Source of the DNA: Allobosea caraganae
Lineage (GTDB): Bacteria; Pseudomonadota; Alphaproteobacteria; Rhizobiales; Beijerinckiaceae
Direction: 5' to 3'
Assembly (NCBI RefSeq): GCF_003351345.1
Contig: NZ_QQTO01000037.1
Location: 178,501-242,500 of the forward strand
Length of the DNA stretch: 64,000 nucleotides
Numbering within the stretch: position 1 is the stretch's first letter; the number at the start of each line of letters is the position of its first letter. The notes under the pieces are model-generated. The model had not been told where the DNA came from, ran no database searches, and saw only the letters and a list, made by a program, of their open reading frames with translations. The translations under genes were made by a program, and so were the position numbers. Below are positions 16,575 to 26,023 of this stretch, one piece after another.

Positions 16575-17729
16575 TCAGGCCGCCATCGCGAGGATGTCGC
16601 GGACCTGCTTGATGCCGATGTCCTGGCGCTCGCCCAGCGCGGTATGGCCGGCCACCTCGAGGTGGTGGACGATGTCCTCGGCGACCACCTTGGTCGGCGC
16701 GATCTCGCTGAAGCGCACCGGGCAGCCCATCTCGCGGAAGAACGCCTCGGTCCTGGCGATGGCGAGCTCGGCTGCCTTGGCCGGATCGGCCTCGGTGATG
16801 CCCCAGACGTTGCGGGCGTAGCGCACCAGCATGTCCTGCTTGTCTACAGCCTTGAAGCGCATCAGCGCCGGCATCACCAAGGTCAGCGTGCGGGCATGAT
16901 CGATGTCGTAGAGCGCGGTGATGGCGTGGCCGATCATATGGGTCGACCAGTCCTGCGGCACGCCGGCGCCGATCAGCCCGTTCAGCGCCTGGTTCGCGGC
17001 CCACATCACGTTCTCACGCGCCTCAGTGCTGCCGGTCTCGACCAGCTTCGGCCCCCATTCGATCAGCACCTTGAGCAGGGTCTCGCTGAAGCCGAACTGC
17101 ACGGGCGCGTTCACCGGCAGGGTCAGGTATTGCTCGATGACATGGGTGAAGGCGTCGACGGCGCCGTTCTCGAGCTGGCGCCGGTCGAGGCTCTTCATGA
17201 AGTCGGGGTCGAGGATGGCGAATTGCGGCCGCGCCTTCTCGTTGGCGAAGGGCAGCTTCAGGCCCTTGCCCTTGTTGCTGATGACCGAGACCGGGTTGCT
17301 CTCCGAGCCGGTGGCGGGCAGCGTCAGCACGACGCCGACCGGCAGCGTCGTGGTCGAGACACCGCCCTGCACGAGGTAGTCCCAGGGATCGACGCCCTCG
17401 ATCGGCACGATCGAGGCGAGGAACTTGCCGGCATCGGCGACCGAGCCGCCGCCGACCGCCAGGATCAGCTCCGTGCCCGACGCGCGCGCCAGTTCGGCCG
17501 CCTTCAGGATGGTCTCGTAGACCGGGTTGGCCTCGATGCCGCCGAACTCGACGACCGAGCAATGCTTCAAGCCGGCGACGACCTGGTCGTAGATGCCGTT
17601 CTTCTTGATGCTGCCGCCGCCATAGAGGATCAGCACCTTCGTGCCGGCCGGGACCAGGCTCTCGAGTTCCTTGAGCTGATCGGCTCCAAACAGGATCTGC
17701 GTCGGGTTGCACAGACGAAAAGCTGTCAT
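16575..17729 (-). CDS. Iron-containing alcohol dehydrogenase, YqhD/BDH type
   Basis: The 384-residue protein has the cofactor motif G-G-G-S at 93-96. The metal set is D192, H196 (V-D-A-F-T-H), H264 (S-T-H-M-I-G-H) and H278 (D-I-D-H-A-R), with spacing that matches group III alcohol dehydrogenases. The family reduces aldehydes or oxidises alcohols with NAD(P)H. Its place between hydratase/aldolase genes and DhaKL suggests handling of the aldehyde released in the pathway. Separation from the hydratase is 81 bp, the widest gap in this operon. Confidence 0.9.
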   Translation of the reverse strand: MTAFRLCNPTQILFGADQLKELESLVPAGTKVLILYGGGSIKKNGIYDQVVAGLKHCSVVEFGGIEANPVYETILKAAELARASGTELILAVGGGSVADAGKFLASIVPIEGVDPWDYLVQGGVSTTTLPVGVVLTLPATGSESNPVSVISNKGKGLKLPFANEKARPQFAILDPDFMKSLDRRQLENGAVDAFTHVIEQYLTLPVNAPVQFGFSETLLKVLIEWGPKLVETGSTEARENVMWAANQALNGLIGAGVPQDWSTHMIGHAITALYDIDHARTLTLVMPALMRFKAVDKQDMLVRYARNVWGITEADPAKAAELAIARTEAFFREMGCPVRFSEIAPTKVVAEDIVHHLEVAGHTALGERQDIGIKQVRDILAMAA

Positions 17730-17810
17730 CGGTCGTTTCCCCTCAAATCGATTGTCGCGAGAGCCGCACTAGGGCGTTTTCGCGTTTCAGGCTGTCGCGG
17801 CTCCGACAAG

Positions 17811-18566
17811 TCAGGCCGGAAAACTCACGCTCAGCTCGCCATAGCCGGCGAAGCGGGCGGTCACTTTGTCGCCGGGCTTGGCGTAGAGCAGCCCGGTATA
17901 GGAGCCGGCGGTGATCAGCGTGCCGGCAGGCAGGAAATCGGGCCGGCCCGGCGCCTGGATGAAGGCGAGCGTCGGGATGCGCGGGTCCTTGGCGACAAGG
18001 CCGCCAACGGTATCGCAGATCAGCTTGTCGCCGGCGTAGAGCTTGATCGCGAGCTGGGTCAGGTCCTGCTTGCCGCCATCAGCCCAGGGCTCGCCATAGA
18101 CCAGGCCGCCATTCGACATGAAGTCGGCGGCGCGGTGCAGCACTGGCGTCTGATCGTAGCTGACGAAGCGCGTGTCGACGACCTCGATGGTCGGCACGAT
18201 GATCGTGCGCGCATCGAGCTCGGCCATGGTCATCCCGCGGTCGGCGGCGGTGACGTCGTCCTTCAGCCGGTAGGCGATCTCCGCCTCGATGCCGAGCAGC
18301 GGCACCAGGGAGGTCGCGAAGCGTCCGGGATTGGCCTGGATGGTGGAGCCGAGGATGGGCGACCACAGCGAGGCCTCCGGCGTCAGGCCCGCCACCTTGT
18401 AGGCCGGCACGGTCTCGCCGAGCAGGGCCACGATCGCGTCCTGGATCGCGGCGGCCTCAGCGAAGCTCGCGGGCTGCGAAGCCGGCGGCAGTTCCTTGAG
18501 CGGGCGCGCCTCGCGGCGTGCCGCCACGAGGAGCTGCGCCGCCTCGGTGATGGCGGAAGCTTGCAT
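17811..18566 (-). CDS. 2-keto-4-pentenoate hydratase/fumarylacetoacetate hydrolase family protein
   Basis: The 251-residue protein resembles MhpD/HpaH hydratases. L-L-G-I-E-A-E-I-A-Y-R-L carries metal ligands E94 and E96, and an aspartate in the E-V-V-D segment lies downstream. Such enzymes add water to 2-oxo-4-enoates (or decarboxylate 4-oxalocrotonate). A GGAGAT site precedes the ATG. It is followed upstream in the operon by the HpcH/HpaI-type aldolase, reproducing the classic hydratase-aldolase pair of meta-cleavage-like pathways. Confidence 0.87.
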   Translation of the reverse strand: MQASAITEAAQLLVAARREARPLKELPPASQPASFAEAAAIQDAIVALLGETVPAYKVAGLTPEASLWSPILGSTIQANPGRFATSLVPLLGIEAEIAYRLKDDVTAADRGMTMAELDARTIIVPTIEVVDTRFVSYDQTPVLHRAADFMSNGGLVYGEPWADGGKQDLTQLAIKLYAGDKLICDTVGGLVAKDPRIPTLAFIQAPGRPDFLPAGTLITAGSYTGLLYAKPGDKVTARFAGYGELSVSFPA

Positions 18567-18580
18567 CAGATATCTCCGGC

Positions 18581-19333
18581 TCAGTAAGGCAGGGCAATCG
18601 GGCGGGCCATCAGCTCGCGCATGCCGGCCAGGATGACTTGGTTGATCCAGGCGATCTTCATGAAGTCCTCGCGGATCGGCTTGCCGGCCTTGCGGATGCG
18701 GGCCGAGGCCTCCTCGACCTGCCGGGCCACGTCCTTATGGGTCGGCTGTCCCGGATAGCCAAGGGCCTGGGCGAGGTCGTTGAGGCCGAAGCTGAGATAA
18801 TCGACGCCGGACAAAGCCGCGATCTCGTGCGCGGATGCGAGACCCTCAGCGCTCTCGATCATGATGCCGACCGAGATGTCGTTGTTGACGTCGGCGAGGT
18901 GCTTCGGCAGGTCGTCGATGGCGAGGTAATAGGGCCGGCCGCCGCCGAAGGAGCGGCTGCCCGTCGGCGAGAAGTAGATCGCGTCGAGCGCCTCGGCCGC
19001 ATCCGCCGCCGAGTTGACATGCGGCACGACGATGCCGCGCACGCCGCGGTCGAGGAAGCGGGTGATCGTCGGCGCGGTGCGGTCGGGCACGCGCGCGATC
19101 GGCACGATGTCGTGGCGCTCGGCGGCGAGGCAGGCGGCCTCGACATCCTTGAAGTCGAACGTGCCGTGCTCGCCGTCGATATAGATGAAGTCGAGATCGA
19201 GCGAGGAGAGCACCTCGATGATCGGCGGGGCTCCGAAGGTCAGGTGGCAGCCCTTGATCGTGTCGCCATTGGCCGCAGCCCGCTTCACGGCGTTCGGGCT
19301 CAGCTTCAGCTTGTTATGGTTCATGTCGTTCAT
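18581..19333 (-). CDS. HpcH/HpaI-family class II aldolase
   Basis: The 250-residue TIM-barrel protein shows the family active site: D53-G-E55-H56 (base), R81 (A-R-V-P), E160 (M-I-E-S; metal) and D186 (metal). Members cleave 4-hydroxy-2-oxoacids to pyruvate plus an aldehyde, or condense them. It is 14 bp from the hydratase gene, so product channelling in one pathway is likely. A second ATG three residues downstream (19322-19324) is an alternative start. Confidence 0.9.
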   Translation of the reverse strand: MNDMNHNKLKLSPNAVKRAAANGDTIKGCHLTFGAPPIIEVLSSLDLDFIYIDGEHGTFDFKDVEAACLAAERHDIVPIARVPDRTAPTITRFLDRGVRGIVVPHVNSAADAAEALDAIYFSPTGSRSFGGGRPYYLAIDDLPKHLADVNNDISVGIMIESAEGLASAHEIAALSGVDYLSFGLNDLAQALGYPGQPTHKDVARQVEEASARIRKAGKPIREDFMKIAWINQVILAGMRELMARPIALPY

Positions 19334-19365
19334 GGTCGTTGCCCCGAGAGGTTGGCCGATGGTGA

Positions 19366-20337
19366 TCAGGCGCCGTCCGTCAGCGGACGGAGGGTTTTGC
19401 CGTCGAGAAAGGCGAGCACGTTCTCGATCGATTGGCGGTAGAAGACGGCGAAGTTCTCCTGCACGCAGTATCCGAGATGCGGCGACAGCACCGTGTTGGG
19501 CATGCTGCGCAGCGGGTGGTCCACCGGGAGCGGCTCGCGGTCGTAGACGTCGAGCGCCGCGACCACCTTGCCCGCATGGAGCGCCGCAAGCAGCGCGGCC
19601 TCGTCGATCAGCGGGCCGCGCGAGCTGTTGACGATGACGGCGCCCGGCTTGAGCAGCGCGATGTCGCGCGCGCCGATGATGCCGCGCGTCGCCGGCGCCA
19701 GCACCATGTGCAGGCTGATGACATCGGCCTTCGCGAGCAGGTCGTCCTTGGCGGCATAATCAGCGCCGCCGGCCTCGGCCCGCTCCGGCGTCAGGTTCGG
19801 GCTCCAGGCCAGGACGCTCATGCCGAGCGCCTTGGCATAGCGTGCCATCAGCGATCCCAGCCGGCCGAGGCCGATCAGCCCGAGCGTCTTGCCGCTGAGC
19901 GTGAAGCCCGGCGCGATGCCGTCCTGGAAGCGCCCGGCCCGGATATTGGCGTCGCCCGCCGCGACCCGGCGCGAGCCCTCCAACATCAGGAGCAGCGCGA
20001 GCTCGGCCGTGGCCGAGCCGTCCTCGCCGGCTTCCGTCCGTGTCGCGACGATGCCGCGCTCGGCCAGGGCCTTGAGGTCGACGGACTTGTTGCGCGCGCC
20101 GGTGACGCTGAGCAGGCGCAGCTTCGGCAGCCGGGCGATCAGGCTCGCCGGAAAGGGCGTGCGCTCGCGCATCGACATGACCACGTCGAAATCCGCGAGG
20201 CGCGCTGCCGCCGCATCCTCGTCCGGCAGCGCATCCTCGAAGAAGCTGATCTCGGCGCGGGCGGCGAGCGCCGTCCAGTCGGCGCTCGTCCTGGCCACAC
20301 CTTGCCAGTCGTCCAATACGGCGATCTTGATCGTCAT
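19366..20337 (-). CDS. D-2-hydroxyacid dehydrogenase, phosphoglycerate-dehydrogenase-like
   Basis: The 323-residue protein begins with K-I-A-V-L-D-D-W-Q. It has a Rossmann motif G-L-G-R-L-G and the catalytic set R (S-S-R-G-P), E (D-R-E-P) and H (S-P-H-L-G-Y). It should interconvert a 2-oxoacid with a D-2-hydroxyacid using NAD(P). It lies between the DctP gene (27 bp) and the aldolase gene (32 bp). It may be the first oxidation step acting on a TRAP-imported hydroxyacid. Confidence 0.88.
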   Translation of the reverse strand: MTIKIAVLDDWQGVARTSADWTALAARAEISFFEDALPDEDAAAARLADFDVVMSMRERTPFPASLIARLPKLRLLSVTGARNKSVDLKALAERGIVATRTEAGEDGSATAELALLLMLEGSRRVAAGDANIRAGRFQDGIAPGFTLSGKTLGLIGLGRLGSLMARYAKALGMSVLAWSPNLTPERAEAGGADYAAKDDLLAKADVISLHMVLAPATRGIIGARDIALLKPGAVIVNSSRGPLIDEAALLAALHAGKVVAALDVYDREPLPVDHPLRSMPNTVLSPHLGYCVQENFAVFYRQSIENVLAFLDGKTLRPLTDGA

Positions 20338-20364
20338 GTTTCGGCTTTCACTAGGCTCTTGAGG

Positions 20365-21378
20365 TCAGCTCAGCGCCGCGATGCCCTGCGCCAGCAGGTC
20401 CTTGCCGATCGAGCCCTCGAACTGCTGGTAGACCGGCCTGGTCGCGTCGACGAAGAGCTTGCGGTTCTCCGGGCTGATGTCGTTGACGCTCATCAGCGTC
20501 TTGAGCTTGTCGAGCGCGGCGACGGTCGCCTCGGGCTGGACTTTCCACTCCCAGTCCATCGAGGTCTTCATCGCGGCCTCGAGGATGCCCTGCTCTTCCT
20601 TGCCGAGCCCGTCCCACAGGCCCTTGTTCATCGAGACGATGAAGAAGTCGGTGACGTGGTTGGTCAGCGAGACGTATTTCGAGACCTCGTAGAGCTTGAC
20701 GTCGAGCAGGTCGCGCAGCGGGTATTCGAGCCCGTCGACGACCTTCTGCTGCATGGCGAGGTAGATCTCGGCCGAGTCGAGCGCGACCGGGCTCGCGCCC
20801 ATCGCCCGGAAGGCCTGGAGGTAGACCTGGCTGGAGATGACGCGGAACTTCAGGCCGGCGACATCGGCCGGCGTGTTGATCGGCCGGACGTTGTTGACCA
20901 TGTGGCGCGCGCCCATCAGCCAGGTGCCGAGGATCTTGAAGCCGGCGCCCTCGGCCAGCCCCTTGATGTTGGCGCCGAAGGGCGTGTCGAGCGAGGCCTT
21001 CAGCTTGTCGGGCGAGGAGACCAGGAAGGGCAGCGTGAACACGTCCATCTGGCGGATGAAGTTCGAGTGCCAGGCCGGCGTCGCATTGGTGATCGCCAGG
21101 CTGCCGAGCTGCACCGAGGTCAGCATCTCCTTGATGCTGCCGAGCTGCGAGTTCGGGAAGGTCTCGATCTTGAGCTTGTTCGAGGAAAGCTTCGCCACCT
21201 CGTCGGCGAACATCATCATCGCCGCGTGGTAGTTCGACTCGGTCGGCTGCGGGTTGCCGAAGCGCAGGGTGCGGGCGCGCTGGGCGATCGCGGGCGCCGC
21301 GATGGTCGAGGCGGCGCCGGCCGCGAGCGAGAGCTTGAGGAAGTTGCGGCGGCTGCCAGGCGTGGTGATGATGCTCAT
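20365..21378 (-). CDS. dctP: TRAP transporter solute-binding protein, DctP type
   Basis: The 337-residue protein starts with a twin-arginine signal (S-R-R-N-F-L-K) and an A-P-A-I-A-Q cleavage region, so it is probably exported folded by Tat. The ATG at 21376-21378 follows GGGAGGA. The mature part has the DctP fold, including the conserved arginine region L-K-F-R-V-I that usually clamps a carboxylate. It follows its fused DctQM partner by 44 bp, an order of membrane subunit before binding protein that is repeated by the second TRAP system in the same operon. Confidence 0.93.
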   Translation of the reverse strand: MSIITTPGSRRNFLKLSLAAGAASTIAAPAIAQRARTLRFGNPQPTESNYHAAMMMFADEVAKLSSNKLKIETFPNSQLGSIKEMLTSVQLGSLAITNATPAWHSNFIRQMDVFTLPFLVSSPDKLKASLDTPFGANIKGLAEGAGFKILGTWLMGARHMVNNVRPINTPADVAGLKFRVISSQVYLQAFRAMGASPVALDSAEIYLAMQQKVVDGLEYPLRDLLDVKLYEVSKYVSLTNHVTDFFIVSMNKGLWDGLGKEEQGILEAAMKTSMDWEWKVQPEATVAALDKLKTLMSVNDISPENRKLFVDATRPVYQQFEGSIGKDLLAQGIAALS

Positions 21379-21422
21379 GATGTCCTCCCGGACCTGGTGG
21401 ATTTCTGAAGGTTTTGTGCGGC

Positions 21423-23342
21423 TCAGCGCATGCCGAAGACGGTGGGCAGCCAGGTCGTGATCTGCGGGAACAGGATCACGACGACGAGGCCCAGGATGAG
21501 GAAGACGTTGTAGTAGGCGGAGGCGCGCATGGCCTTGTTCACCGGCGCCTCGCCGATGGTGCAGGCGATGTAGAAGCCGATGCCGACCGGCGGCATCATC
21601 ACGCCGATGCCGGTCGCCATGATGATCAGGATGCCGAACTGGAGCGGGTCGACGCCGAGCTTGGTCGCCAGCGGCAGCAGGATCGGCGCGGCGATCAGGA
21701 TCGCCGGAAAACCCTCCAGCACGAAGCCGATGACGATCAGCGCGGCGACGCTGAGGAACAGGAACACCGTCGGGTGCGTCGTGCCGGAGAACGTGCTGGC
21801 GAGCGTCGCGCCGAGCCCGTCGATGACGATGGCCTGGACCAGCAGGTTGGCCATGCCGACCATCAGCAGCACCATCCCTGAGACCAGCGCCGCCTCGCGC
21901 AGCGCCAGCCAGCAGGCCTTGAACTGCACGGAGCGGTAGAACACCAGCGCGGCTAGGAAGCCGTAGACGACGGCGAAGGAGGAGGATTCCGTCGGAGAGG
22001 CGATGCCGCCGACGAGCCCGCCGATGACGATCACCGGCACGCCGAGCGCGGGCAGGGCCGGCGGCACGCTCTTCAGCGCCCGCTTCAGGCTGAAGGGCGG
22101 GCCCTTGTGCCAGTCCTGGTTCCGGCTGCGGAAGATGACGCCGATGATCAGCGCGATCGCCAGGATCGCCGCCGGCAGGAAGCCGGCGATGAACAGCGCG
22201 CCGACCGAGAGGCTGGTGACCGAGCCGAGGATCAGCATGGCGACAGACGGGGGAACCGTCTCGGCCATGGCGGCCGACGCCGCGAGCACCGCGACGAATT
22301 CGGTCGAGGGGTAGCCGCGCTCGCGCATCGGCGCCTTCATCACCGAGCCGACGGTGGCGATGTCGGCCGCCTTCGAGCCGCTGACGCCGGAGAAGACATA
22401 GGTCGCCAGAACCTCGGCGATGAGCAGGCCGCCCTTCCAGTGGCCGACCCATTCCTGGACCATGTCGATCAGCTTGCGGGCCATGCCCGTGACGTCCATC
22501 AGCGAGCCCGCGACCATGAAGAACGGGATCGCGAGCAGGACGAAGCTGGAGATGCCGTACTGGTAGGCGGCGGGGATCGCGACCAGCGGCGCATCGCCGG
22601 TCATGACGAAGAACAGCGCCCCGCCGGCCGCCAGGATGATCGGGATCGGCGTTCCCGCGATGAAGGCGAAGATCAGGAAGAACAGAATCGGCAGGAACGG
22701 GTCGATCTCGACCGCGCCGGAATAGTAGCCGGCGCGCAGCAGCAGCACGGCGGCGATGAGCGCGGCGGTGATCGCCAGCGCGATGCCGAGCGCCTTGCGC
22801 GGGATGCCTGCCAGCTTCTCCAGCGTGTAGACGACCATCAGCACGAGGCCGACCGCGAGCCAGACCGCGACCAGGCCCATGTTCCATTCGAGCACCGGCA
22901 GCATCTGCCGCATCTGCGCGGTGAAGAAGGCCGGGAAGACCGCCAGCGACAGGATGCAGATCGCGACGACGTTGAGCAGGCCGCAGGCCCGCAGCACGTC
23001 GCGGCGCATGCCGCTCATCTGGTCGATCGCGGCCGTATAGGCCATGCCGGTCGTGCGCCTCAGGAAGGCGGGCGCGCCGAGGAAGGTGATGATCGAGAGC
23101 AGCAGCGTCGAGACGTCGGCCGCCCAGGGCAGGTCCCGGTTCACGACGTAGCGCAGCATCGTGTTCGAGAAGGTGACCATGATGTTGATGAAGACGGCGA
23201 TGATCACCACCGTCTCGACCAGCGTGGCCAGCGCATCGAGCTGGGGCCGCAGGCGGTGATCGGGCACGTCGAGCCCGGCCGTCTCCATCGGCGGCAGCTC
23301 GATGCCGTCCACCTGCGGAGCGACCATGCCGGCCGCGCTCAT
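21423..23342 (-). CDS. TRAP transporter fused membrane subunit DctQM
   Basis: The 639-residue protein joins a four-helix DctQ part (about 40-190) to a large DctM part with roughly a dozen hydrophobic segments. DctM signatures are F-M-V-A-G-S-L-M-D, S-G-S-K-A-A-D and the C-terminal P-P-V-G-I-G-F-Y-I. The ATG at 23340-23342 overlaps the preceding hydrolase stop by 4 bp. It uses sodium or proton gradients to drive uptake with the DctP protein encoded next. Confidence 0.93.
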   Translation of the reverse strand: MSAAGMVAPQVDGIELPPMETAGLDVPDHRLRPQLDALATLVETVVIIAVFINIMVTFSNTMLRYVVNRDLPWAADVSTLLLSIITFLGAPAFLRRTTGMAYTAAIDQMSGMRRDVLRACGLLNVVAICILSLAVFPAFFTAQMRQMLPVLEWNMGLVAVWLAVGLVLMVVYTLEKLAGIPRKALGIALAITAALIAAVLLLRAGYYSGAVEIDPFLPILFFLIFAFIAGTPIPIILAAGGALFFVMTGDAPLVAIPAAYQYGISSFVLLAIPFFMVAGSLMDVTGMARKLIDMVQEWVGHWKGGLLIAEVLATYVFSGVSGSKAADIATVGSVMKAPMRERGYPSTEFVAVLAASAAMAETVPPSVAMLILGSVTSLSVGALFIAGFLPAAILAIALIIGVIFRSRNQDWHKGPPFSLKRALKSVPPALPALGVPVIVIGGLVGGIASPTESSSFAVVYGFLAALVFYRSVQFKACWLALREAALVSGMVLLMVGMANLLVQAIVIDGLGATLASTFSGTTHPTVFLFLSVAALIVIGFVLEGFPAILIAAPILLPLATKLGVDPLQFGILIIMATGIGVMMPPVGIGFYIACTIGEAPVNKAMRASAYYNVFLILGLVVVILFPQITTWLPTVFGMR

Positions 23343-24100
23343 GCCGACACCTTCGGCGTGTGCGCGAGCAGGAAGTCGCGGGTGCGCTCGATCGCCATGT
23401 CGCGATAGTCGGGCCCCTTCCACGGCGCGATCACCTCGGCCTTGGTGAGGCGTTCGAGATCGGCCGAGACGGTGACCGGGTGCATGGTGTCGTCGCCCGG
23501 CATCAGCAGCGACGGCACGTTGCAGCGCCCGGTGAATTGGCGCGTGACGCTGAAGATGAAGTCGGTGGCGAACATGCGCTCGCCCGCCGCCTTGAGCAGC
23601 GCCTTGTCGACCTCGGGCCGCTGCCCGACCTTCTCCGCCCATTGCTCGACCTCTTCGTCGACGACGGCGCGGTTGGTGTCGGAGAGGCCGATCGGGTTCT
23701 GCAGCACCTGCGCCGAGACCGTGCCGGGCGCCGTCTCCTCCAGCGCGAGCGCGAAGGAGACGCCGATGCAGCCGCCCATGACGTGGCAGCGGCCGATTCC
23801 GAGATGCTTGAGCAGCTTCAGATGGTCGGCCGTATAGGAGGCCCAGTCATAGTCCGGCCCGATATCGGCCCAGGACTGCCCGGCATTGCGGACATCGAGC
23901 GAGATGACGCGGAAATGCGGCTCCAGCACCGGCGCCGGGTCGCGCCAGGCCTGCGGCACGCCCGGGTTCGACGGGTTGCTGCGCCAGCGCTCGATGCGCG
24001 AACTCAGGAAGCCGGGGGCAAACAGCAGAACCGGGTAGCCATCCGCCTTGCCCGAGACTTCGTAGTAGAGCTCACCCTTGTCGATCGCCAGCAGCGCCAT
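23339..24100 (-). CDS. Alpha/beta hydrolase-fold protein with a cysteine at the nucleophile position
   Basis: The 253-residue protein has an alpha/beta hydrolase layout with F-A-P-G-F near 27-31. A nucleophile elbow reads G109-G-C111-I-G, so cysteine replaces the usual serine. The D-D-T-M-H-P segment is where the acid is expected. No histidine is seen in the usual position between it and the C terminus (K-G-P-D-Y-R-D occurs instead), so the triad is unclear. It lies between a dienelactone-hydrolase-like gene and the first DctQM gene. It may be a hydrolase, a C-C bond hydrolase, or a non-catalytic relative. Confidence 0.8.
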   Translation of the reverse strand: MALLAIDKGELYYEVSGKADGYPVLLFAPGFLSSRIERWRSNPSNPGVPQAWRDPAPVLEPHFRVISLDVRNAGQSWADIGPDYDWASYTADHLKLLKHLGIGRCHVMGGCIGVSFALALEETAPGTVSAQVLQNPIGLSDTNRAVVDEEVEQWAEKVGQRPEVDKALLKAAGERMFATDFIFSVTRQFTGRCNVPSLLMPGDDTMHPVTVSADLERLTKAEVIAPWKGPDYRDMAIERTRDFLLAHTPKVSA

Positions 24101-24161
24101 CGAACGTCTCCAGTCACATAGGTCTTGATGTCATCGCCGCCGCGCCGCCTGGCGCGCCGGA

Positions 24162-24893
24162 TCACGGCTTCAGGTTGCGGTCCCAGAGGTCGAACAGCGC
24201 CGTCCAGGCGCGCTCGGACGCGATTGGGTCGTAGTCGGGGCGGGCAGCGAAGCAGAAGCCGTGATGCGAGCCCTCATAGGTCTCGATCTTGTACTTGGTG
24301 CCGGCCTTGCCGAGCGCCGCGTGCAGGTCGGGCACGACATTGGCTGGCACGGCAGGATCGACCTCGGCGAAGGCGAAATAGAGCTCGCCCTCGACCTTGT
24401 CGGCGAGGAGATGCGGCGAGTCGTCCTTCTCGGTGACGATGTCGATGCCATAGAGCGAGGCAGCCGCCTTCATGCGCGGGAATTGCGCCGCGATGGTCGC
24501 GACGAAGGAGCCGCTCATGCAATGGCCGACGCAGCCGAGCGGACCGGCCTTGACTTGGCTTTGCGCGTCGAGGAAGGCGATCATGCCGCGCGTGTCTTCG
24601 GCGACCATCGTGTTGGTCAGGCTGGTCATCGCGCCGCGGATGACGACGGACATCGCGGGATCGCGCCGCGCCACGTCGAAGCGCAGCTTGCCGAGCCGGT
24701 AGTAGAGGTCCGGCAGCATGCAGTAATAGCCCGCCTTGGCGATGCGCCTTGCCATGTTGCAGAGCTCTTCGCGATAGCCGGGCGCGTCCATGTAGAGGAT
24801 CACGGCGGGGTAGCTGCCAGCCTCGTCCGGGCAGGCCACGAAAGCGTGCTGCAAGCCGTATTTCGTGATGACCTGAACGTCTTTCTCGTACAT
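24162..24893 (-). CDS. Dienelactone hydrolase family protein
   Basis: The 243-residue protein has the Cys-Asp-His triad of dienelactone hydrolases: C125 in G-H-C-M-S-G, an aspartate in A-E-V-D-P (near 179) and H211 in H-H-G-F. Members open unsaturated lactones or hydrolyse related esters in the cytoplasm. It is the first enzyme gene after the distal TRAP system. Together with the hydratase and aldolase further along, it suggests a route through an unsaturated lactone or enol-acid. The exact substrate is not deducible. Confidence 0.88.
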   Translation of the reverse strand: MYEKDVQVITKYGLQHAFVACPDEAGSYPAVILYMDAPGYREELCNMARRIAKAGYYCMLPDLYYRLGKLRFDVARRDPAMSVVIRGAMTSLTNTMVAEDTRGMIAFLDAQSQVKAGPLGCVGHCMSGSFVATIAAQFPRMKAAASLYGIDIVTEKDDSPHLLADKVEGELYFAFAEVDPAVPANVVPDLHAALGKAGTKYKIETYEGSHHGFCFAARPDYDPIASERAWTALFDLWDRNLKP

Positions 24894-24964
24894 GGCGTAG
24901 CCTCTTGCCTATCTGACGGGGTGACGATGGCGCCCGTGGCGCCACCGTCGTTTTCGGGGAATGA

Positions 24965-25990
24965 TCAGGCCTGCGCCGACTGCGCCAGCTTGACGAGCTC
25001 GGGCCGGAACAGGTCGGGGAAATCGGTCACGACCTTGGCGCAGGCGGCGCGGAAGGAATCGACGTCCGGCGTCGCGTTGACCTCCATGCCCTTGGTCTTG
25101 AGGAAGGCGAGCGTCTCCAGCTCCTCCTTCTGGGTGTAGTCGCGCAGCCAGTTGGTGGCGTCGTTGGCGGCTTCGGTGAAGGCCTTCTGCTCGTCGGGGG
25201 TGAGGCCGTCGAAGCTCGCCGGGTTCACGATCGAATAGGAGGTCGTGAGCACGTGGTCGGTCTTCGAGATGAACTTCTGCACCTCGTAGAGCTTGTTCGA
25301 CTTGACCACCGGCAGCGGCGTCTCCTGGCCGTCGGCGACGCCCTGGCTCAGCGCGAGATAAAGCTCGCTCAGGTCGATCGTGACGATCGAGGAGCCCAGC
25401 GCCTGCATCATCGCGACATAGGACTTGGAGTCGGGCACGCGCATCTTCAGGCTGGCCAGGTCCTTGGCGCTGTTGATCGGGTGCTTGCTGTTGGTCATCG
25501 AGCGCGAGCCGAGGTCGTTCCAGCCGACGAGGCGGAAGCCCTTGTCGAGCGAGCGCTTCTTCAGCTCGTCGCCGAGCGCGCCGTCGAGCGCGGCGTAGCA
25601 CTGCTTGCGGTTCTTGAAGAGGAAGGGCGCGTCGGTGACGGAGCATTCCGGCACCCAGTTCATCAGCGCCACGCCGACCGAGGCCATCTCCAGCGAGCCG
25701 AGCTTGACCGCCTGGGCGATGTCCTTCTCGGTGCCCATCTGCGCGTTCGGGAAGATCGTGACCTCGATCGCGCCGCCCGACTTCTCCTCGACGACTTTCT
25801 TGAACTGCTCGCCCCAGAGGTGCCAGCCATGGGTCGTCGGCGTCGAATGGGCGTAGCGGATGCGCTTCAGCTTCGAGCGGCGCTGCGCCAGCGCCGGCGA
25901 GGCGATGAGGCCGGCGGCAGCGGCGCCGGCGCCGATCTTGATGATGTCGCGGCGGCTCTGATGCGCGTTGTGATCGTTGGACTTGGTCAT
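24965..25990 (-). CDS. dctP: TRAP transporter solute-binding protein, DctP type
   Basis: The 341-residue protein has a twin-arginine signal (S-R-R-D-I-I-K-I-G) and a likely cleavage site after S-P-A-L-A-Q. The DctP body includes the arginine-bearing L-K-M-R-V-P-D segment. It differs clearly from the DctP at 20365-21378, so the operon carries two binding proteins of different specificity. It follows its DctQM partner by 33 bp. Confidence 0.93.
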   Translation of the reverse strand: MTKSNDHNAHQSRRDIIKIGAGAAAAGLIASPALAQRRSKLKRIRYAHSTPTTHGWHLWGEQFKKVVEEKSGGAIEVTIFPNAQMGTEKDIAQAVKLGSLEMASVGVALMNWVPECSVTDAPFLFKNRKQCYAALDGALGDELKKRSLDKGFRLVGWNDLGSRSMTNSKHPINSAKDLASLKMRVPDSKSYVAMMQALGSSIVTIDLSELYLALSQGVADGQETPLPVVKSNKLYEVQKFISKTDHVLTTSYSIVNPASFDGLTPDEQKAFTEAANDATNWLRDYTQKEELETLAFLKTKGMEVNATPDVDSFRAACAKVVTDFPDLFRPELVKLAQSAQA

Positions 25991-26023
25991 GTGTTCCTCC
26001 CAGATACGGCCCGGTTTTCCGGG

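Noticed and set aside
15858..18587. 909-codon plus-strand open frame opposite the propeller, alcohol dehydrogenase and hydratase genes
   Set aside because: All three minus-strand genes carry catalytic motifs; the long frame spans their boundaries and shows no domain.
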